IMG/VR virus record: IMGVR_UViG_3300023104_000001
Span: 1 to 52,757 of that record
DNA from: a virus
Length of the DNA: 52,757 nt
Reading direction: 5' to 3' (one strand)
The notes beneath the pieces are model-generated. The model did no database searches. It saw only the letters and a list, made by a program, of their open reading frames with translations, and was not told where the DNA came from. This document shows, piece by piece, positions 49,003 through 52,757 of the stretch (positions within the stretch are counted from its first letter, which is position 1; every line of letters starts with the position of its first letter). A program made the translations under genes and the position numbers.

Positions 49003-49471
49003 CATCAACGGCGCTGATCATTGCGCCGGTCCAGTTCAATGGATCATTTCTTAATTTGTACTTAATAGTACGTGGCGAGTTAGGTGGATCGCTCCACCCG
49101 ATCATTTTTTGTTGTTGATAAACAGCGTGTTTTTTACCAACAATTAACATCTCTTCCAAAAAGAATCCGGTTGTCAATCCACGTGTAAAAGCTTTTTGGA
49201 TGTTCGTCCATATATTTGCCCTGTTGTCATCGAATGACTCAGCGGTAAATGGCCTAGATGGAATGATAATTGGCGCTCCATCCAAAAACATCCTCTTTGC
49301 TCCGAACTCTTGGATTGCGCCAATTTGGGCATATGTCAGATGGTCCCTGTTATTTTCGCCAGGGTGAATTCCCAATGATGCATGCAAACCAATTGTTACT
49401 GACTTGCCGTTCAATGCTTTGAGTCCTTTGATTATTTTTAAATAACCATGATCACGTATTACAACAGTCAT
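48989..49471 (-). CDS. Tail completion/neck protein (HK97 gp10-like)
   Basis: 160 residues. KSVTIGLHASLGIHPGENNR with TYAQIGAIQEFGAKR and IIPSRPFTAESFDDNRANIW match the gp10-like pattern (GAxxEFG...RPF). It probably acts at the head-tail joint. It is located next to the minor head protein, away from other neck genes. Confidence 0.82.
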   Translation of the reverse strand: MTVVIRDHGYLKIIKGLKALNGKSVTIGLHASLGIHPGENNRDHLTYAQIGAIQEFGAKRMFLDGAPIIIPSRPFTAESFDDNRANIWTNIQKAFTRGLTTGFFLEEMLIVGKKHAVYQQQKMIGWSDPPNSPRTIKYKLRNDPLNWTGAMISAVDAKIR

Positions 49472-49474
49472 TAA

Positions 49475-50476
49475 CTACCTCGACATCATCAGTTTATTAA
49501 GTGAATCTTGCGAAAGACGGCCACTGCTAAGCAAAGAATTAATTGCCTCTCTAGCAGATGACTTGTTTCTATTCAAAGCCAAAATTTCTCCTGGCGTCAA
49601 CTTACCACTTCTTAATGCCGCTCCGTACTCTTTGGATCGTTCATCGCGCCCAGCTTGACCAACTCCGGGCCTGTACTGTACCAGTTCTATCCTTTTCATT
49701 GGATCAATAGGGAATTGATTCTCAAAATCAAAATCAAGAACAGGGGTCGCAACACACCGGCAGCGCGCAGGCATGCCGGGGTGGCCGTCACTCGGAACAA
49801 CCTTCCAAGAAAAAACCTTTCCTTGTCTCTGCGCGTGCAGAGGGCGCACGCGCTCATCACGTTGAGTCGTCCATACATAAGACAGTGCAGTAATCCCCAT
49901 AAGGCGACTACGCTGAAGCTGTGAATTCAATGAACCCGTCTCGTTAATTGCAGTAAAGTTGACTTGTCCACTAAATGCTTCTCGACGTTTTGCAATTATC
50001 TCTTTTGTGGTTTTTGCTTTGGACTGAATTGCAGCCTCATTGCGAACAATCGATTCCACAGATTTGATATATGCAGTAGCCTTATCAACAACCAATTGTT
50101 TTACTTTCGTAGACCATGAAGCTAGAACGCCGCCGAGATTTGACTCTGCCAGCGCTGGAACAACCTTCATTGCAGAATTAACTGCTAGCTTGAATTGATA
50201 TTCGTTGTATGCCGCTATATTCCTAGCGTACGTGTAAATTGAGGATAAATCGTATGTGGATGCGCGAAGCAAAAGAAGTGCGATCAAAGCTAACAGTTCT
50301 TCGCTCCATGATTCCTCTTGATCCTCATCAGCGTCAAGCTTTGATTGCGTCAAAAAGTAATCAATGTTCGATATGATAAAAGAATCAACATCAGCAATTA
50401 TTTCCTTGGCATATGCTTGCAAGAAACGATCAAGCTGCCTTTCTTGCGCATGGGGATAAAGCCATTTTCTAGACAT
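49475..50476 (-). CDS. Minor head protein, Mu gpF-like
   Basis: I start at MSRKWLYPHAQERQLDRFLQ (50476), overlapping the portal stop by eight bases; 333 residues. The C-terminal core YVWTTQRDERVRPLHAQRQG followed by SDGHPGMPARCRCVATPVLD is the conserved Phage_Mu_F domain. It aids head morphogenesis and may be ejected with DNA. Confidence 0.9.
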   Translation of the reverse strand: MSRKWLYPHAQERQLDRFLQAYAKEIIADVDSFIISNIDYFLTQSKLDADEDQEESWSEELLALIALLLLRASTYDLSSIYTYARNIAAYNEYQFKLAVNSAMKVVPALAESNLGGVLASWSTKVKQLVVDKATAYIKSVESIVRNEAAIQSKAKTTKEIIAKRREAFSGQVNFTAINETGSLNSQLQRSRLMGITALSYVWTTQRDERVRPLHAQRQGKVFSWKVVPSDGHPGMPARCRCVATPVLDFDFENQFPIDPMKRIELVQYRPGVGQAGRDERSKEYGAALRSGKLTPGEILALNRNKSSAREAINSLLSSGRLSQDSLNKLMMSR

Positions 50477-51815
50477 TTGAGACATCCGTCTCAGTAGGTT
50501 CTGGCAACCCTGGTGCAGCACTGCCAGGAGCAATTTGATATTCCTCGGTCAACGTATCGCGCACTTCATCAACATCTAGCACGCCCCGATCAATGTAAGC
50601 AGAGTCAGCCTCAGAGCGAAACTTAAACGCATCCGCATTCATCTTGTTTACCTCGGCTTGCTCTTTATCGGACATCACCGACAGAGGGCGCATGCACAGC
50701 TTATAGTCTGGCACATCACCACGCTTTGCGCCAATGATCCAGCTAATCAACTTGTCCTGTGGCTTGCGCAGAATGTCGTTCCACATCGACCCGATGCGCG
50801 CATGCCAGCTTTCCATAACGTTTTTATCAGTGCCGGACAAGCCGCCTTGCGAACGCCCCATAAGGATAGAAACAGGGATGCCAGAGACGGCTGAAAGGGC
50901 TTCTGCGAAACGGTCGATTACTTCCGGATAGCCGGCCATCGACGTCGATTGAATCGTGTATTCGTCGTTGATATCAATTGCTACTGTGTTCAAATATCCA
51001 CGCACCATATCCACAATATCCATGCGTTTCTGAATCATTTGTTCACCGCCAGGGCCGCGCAAAGTTGCAGCAAGCTCAGATATTTTGTGCACGGCCTGTT
51101 GACTACGCTCAAGCACAGACGACACGTTCTGATGGCCCATGCCTAATCGGATCAATTGATCGTAGCAAGATTGAAGGGCTGATGCGCCCCAACCCTGATT
51201 AGTTTCGCGCATGAGGTCAGGCACGCTATCGCCGTCGAACTGCCACAGGCGGGAATGATGAACACGATATGGATTGCCGCCCATGTGCGAACTAATGAGC
51301 CACATTTCAGGTTTGCCATAGTCGATGGATTGAGGGTCCATTACACGGTTTTGGATGGTCGCTTGATAGCGGTCGTACACGCGCAGGAACTCAACGTCGC
51401 GCACGCCTTCGGGATTGAGTGGAGTATCTAGCATTCCGCCATCGTTCAGACCGAAGATCATCACGGAGCCGCCAAACAGACGCGACCAGCGGACAGCATC
51501 ATTGAAGTGCCTCATAGCGTCCAGTTCGTCGAGGCGCGACTCTACGTACTCCACAATCGATTCATCATCAAGGTCTTGAAGTTCGATGCCAGATCGGGTC
51601 ATTTCCTCTGCCACGCTATCAACGATCTTGCGGCCAAACCCATCACCGATATAAAGGTTTTGAAGAGTGTTTTGATCTAGTAGGCGTGCAGAGCGTGGGC
51701 GTGCATAGCTGGATCGGTCACGGTTCGTTCCTGCCCCGCTAAAGGCTTCAAGGTAGCCGTCCGTTGTGATGGTAGGTGCTTTTGGTTTGTTCTTGCTTCC
51801 AACTGGACGGCTCAT
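50469..51815 (-). CDS. Portal protein (DUF1073-like)
   Basis: 448 residues. RLLDQNTLQNLYIGDGFGRK, then IVDSVAEEMTRSGIEL and RWSRLFGGSVMIFGLNDGG are DUF1073 hallmarks. IPVSILMGRSQGGLSGTDKN is another. It forms the dodecameric DNA gate. The family includes anti-CBASS Acb1-like N-terminal segments in its database description, but here the portal role fits better. No ribosome site precedes the ATG at 51815. Confidence 0.92.
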   Translation of the reverse strand: MSRPVGSKNKPKAPTITTDGYLEAFSGAGTNRDRSSYARPRSARLLDQNTLQNLYIGDGFGRKIVDSVAEEMTRSGIELQDLDDESIVEYVESRLDELDAMRHFNDAVRWSRLFGGSVMIFGLNDGGMLDTPLNPEGVRDVEFLRVYDRYQATIQNRVMDPQSIDYGKPEMWLISSHMGGNPYRVHHSRLWQFDGDSVPDLMRETNQGWGASALQSCYDQLIRLGMGHQNVSSVLERSQQAVHKISELAATLRGPGGEQMIQKRMDIVDMVRGYLNTVAIDINDEYTIQSTSMAGYPEVIDRFAEALSAVSGIPVSILMGRSQGGLSGTDKNVMESWHARIGSMWNDILRKPQDKLISWIIGAKRGDVPDYKLCMRPLSVMSDKEQAEVNKMNADAFKFRSEADSAYIDRGVLDVDEVRDTLTEEYQIAPGSAAPGLPEPTETDVSNV

Positions 51816-51843
51816 AGTTTTCTATCTGGTAAATTTATTTAGT

Positions 51844-51865
51844 CATAGTATAAATCAATTGGACC
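51844..51865 (-). promoter_or_regulatory. Dispersed element, site I
   Basis: The minus strand reads GGTCCAATTGATTTATACTA then TG. Located between divergent starts of the portal (51815) and the gene at 51924. Confidence 0.55.
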
Positions 51866-51923
51866 GGAGTGACATGAATGGGCGATGATGAATGCTCTAA
51901 CCAAACACTATCAGGGGGAAAAA

Positions 51924-52289
51924 ATGAAAAACTTATGGGAAATCGACCATCCTTATTACTGCAATGAAGGAAATTACTACAGCAATGATTGCGGTTCGGA
52001 ATATGAATCGTGGGAAGACTTTTACAGCTATGAGGGAAAGCTTGATTTTGATATGAATTTGGTTTTCCGATTTGATTGGAGTGAGGTTGACGATGAATCA
52101 GGGGAAGATACTTTCAATGGCGATCCATCATTTAAGAATGGGAAGCTAAAAATCTTCTGGATTGGACAGCGCAAAGGTATTTACAGATATAGTATTGTTG
52201 ATGTTTGTCGCAACGATCAGGATGATGTGAAGAATTTTCTGATTCCGCGTCTTGAGCATTTGAAAAAACTTTGGGAACCATTGATTTAA
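51924..52289 (+). CDS. Hypothetical acidic protein, 121 aa
   Basis: I start at MKNLWEIDHPYYCNEGNYYS (51924) after GGGGGAA. Very acidic and aromatic (DFDMNLVFRFDWSEVDDESG), then KIFWIGQRKGIYRYSIVDVC. Such charge suggests DNA mimicry or protein binding, but no family is recognised. Confidence 0.7.
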   Translation: MKNLWEIDHPYYCNEGNYYSNDCGSEYESWEDFYSYEGKLDFDMNLVFRFDWSEVDDESGEDTFNGDPSFKNGKLKIFWIGQRKGIYRYSIVDVCRNDQDDVKNFLIPRLEHLKKLWEPLI

Positions 52290-52305
52290 TCAATTAGGAG
52301 CAATC

Positions 52306-52392
52306 ATGCAACCAGACCTAGCCGCCGAACACGCCCGTTTAGTCGCAAAATTCAAAGCGTTGCATGATGCGTTGTTTAAGACGAAAGGATAA
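52306..52392 (+). CDS. Small hypothetical protein, 28 aa
   Basis: AGGAG precedes the ATG. Short helical peptide (MQPDLAAEHARLVAKFKALH). The ribosome site and spacing are the evidence. Confidence 0.5.
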   Translation: MQPDLAAEHARLVAKFKALHDALFKTKG

Positions 52393-52396
52393 AAAA

Positions 52397-52546
52397 ATGA
52401 AAAAAGATTACTTTGCAATGGGATGGAATGATTACGCCATAGGTCTAGCATTTATCACTTGCGAATGCTCAGATTGGAAAAACGGATGGTATGCAGCACA
52501 TGCTAAGCATGTCCAACAAGGAAAACTTCCTAGCTTAATGTGTTAA
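52397..52546 (+). CDS. Small hypothetical protein, 49 aa
   Basis: I start at MKKDYFAMGWNDYAIGLAFI (52397) after AAAGGAT. CECSDWKNGWYAAHAKHVQQ resembles small phage proteins with a GW-W pattern. Last gene of the cassette before a strong terminator. Confidence 0.65.
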   Translation: MKKDYFAMGWNDYAIGLAFITCECSDWKNGWYAAHAKHVQQGKLPSLMC

Positions 52547-52554
52547 AAAACAAA

Positions 52555-52576
52555 CCCCGCCGTAGCGGGGTTTTTT
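52555..52576. terminator. Bidirectional terminator between last cassette and esterase gene
   Basis: CCCCGC-CGTA-GCGGGG (52555-52570) then TTTTTT; an A-rich run on the other side serves the minus-strand esterase gene whose stop is at 52578. Confidence 0.88.
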
Positions 52577-52577
52577 G

Positions 52578-52757
52578 TTAGGTTGCTACACGTTCAAAAG
52601 CGAACGCACGCCAACCGACTTTAATGCCGCCACCACCGGTTCGAGCGCCAACACGCAAGCGCATTGTAAAGAGCGAGAAACCAGACAGCATCTTTTGGGC
52701 TTCACTGCGGTATTTCAGTGCCGGACCCTCAGTGGTAAAGGTTGCGACATCCCGGCC
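52578..52757 (-). CDS. C-terminal end of the SGNH esterase (rest at 1-1807)
   Basis: The minus strand frame enters from the circle join and ends RAFAFERVAT then TAA (52578-52580). Positions 52631-52757 duplicate 1-127, so only 52578-52630 (17 sense codons plus stop) is new. The frame through the join is continuous. Confidence 0.88.
   Translation of the reverse strand, partial: GRDVATFTTEGPALKYRSEAQKMLSGFSLFTMRLRVGARTGGGGIKVGWRAFAFERVAT
52631..52757. repeat. Right copy of 127-bp terminal direct repeat
   Basis: Identical to 1-127; see the left copy. Confidence 0.95.

Noticed and set aside
1-52757. Stop codon reassignment (TAG or TAA)
   Set aside because: TAG, TAA and TGA all end well-supported genes (portal TAG, esterase TAA, thyX TGA) with neighbours starting at the overlap.
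1-52757. CRISPR array or anti-defence locus
   Set aside because: No regularly spaced repeats were seen. The DUF1073 portal family is described in databases with Acb1, but the portal function explains this gene.
1-52757. Temperate module
   Set aside because: No integrase, excisionase or CI/Cro-like pair was recognised; the ParB-like protein alone is not enough to call a lysogenic lifestyle.

Overview
The window is one complete tailed-phage genome. Its first 127 bases recur exactly as its last 127, so it closes into a circle of about 52,630 bp that was opened inside a gene. The gene set is that of a contractile-tailed Caudoviricetes phage (myovirus morphology): DUF3383-type sheath, DUF3277-type tube, gp25-like and J-like baseplate proteins, a Gp138-type spike, a short tape measure, a DUF2184 capsid, a DUF2213 protease and a DUF1073 portal. 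Tail proteins are closest in type to the simple baseplates of KPP10-like and cyanophage Pam3-like phages (family knowledge, not a search result). GC content is mid-range. Two GC-rich genes rich in Ala-Pro linkers resemble accessory genes of beta-proteobacteria and their phages, so a Burkholderiales-type host is my best guess. I see no integrase, recombinase, classical repressor, DNA polymerase, RNA polymerase or CRISPR array.

Layout: 1-1807 (continuing at 52578) is a virion-associated SGNH esterase. 1886-4208 holds the large and small terminase subunits, separated by one plus-strand gene. 4212-9000 is a minus-strand run of a VRR-NUC nuclease and many small early-type genes, with three tRNA genes and an almost gene-free structured stretch (about 5.35-6.7 kb). 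8999-15221 continues on the minus strand with an orphan ParB-like protein, an AT-rich non-coding segment, a large Prim-Pol/helicase and accessory genes. 15388-24042 is the plus-strand replication, recombination and nucleotide module: Sak4-like ATPase, SSB-like protein, PP-loop protein, Cas4-like nuclease, beta clamp, HNH homing nuclease, SF2 helicase and dUTPase. 24035-25475 is the lysis cassette, with Rz1 embedded in Rz. 25472-39367 is the tail. 40499-51815 is neck, head and portal.

The head and tail genes lie on the minus strand but are broken up by five plus-strand cassettes of small accessory genes (3.4 kb, 39.5-40.5, 42.0-43.6, 46.3-49.0, 51.9-52.5). These include ThyX, a collagen-like protein and small membrane proteins. 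Most divergent starts carry a shared sequence close to CCAATTGATTNTAACTATS, often continued as an inverted repeat (TAACTATC-N5-GATAGTTA). Convergent ends have either a terminator or overlapping stop codons. This dispersed element is the strongest candidate here for an undescribed regulatory system. The orphan ParB-like DNA-binding protein is one candidate to read it, but that link is only inference.

Replication logic: Prim-Pol/helicase primes and unwinds, the SSB-like protein and Sak4-like ATPase handle single strands, and the phage clamp presumably recruits the host replicase because no polymerase gene is present. ThyX and dUTPase feed dTTP synthesis.
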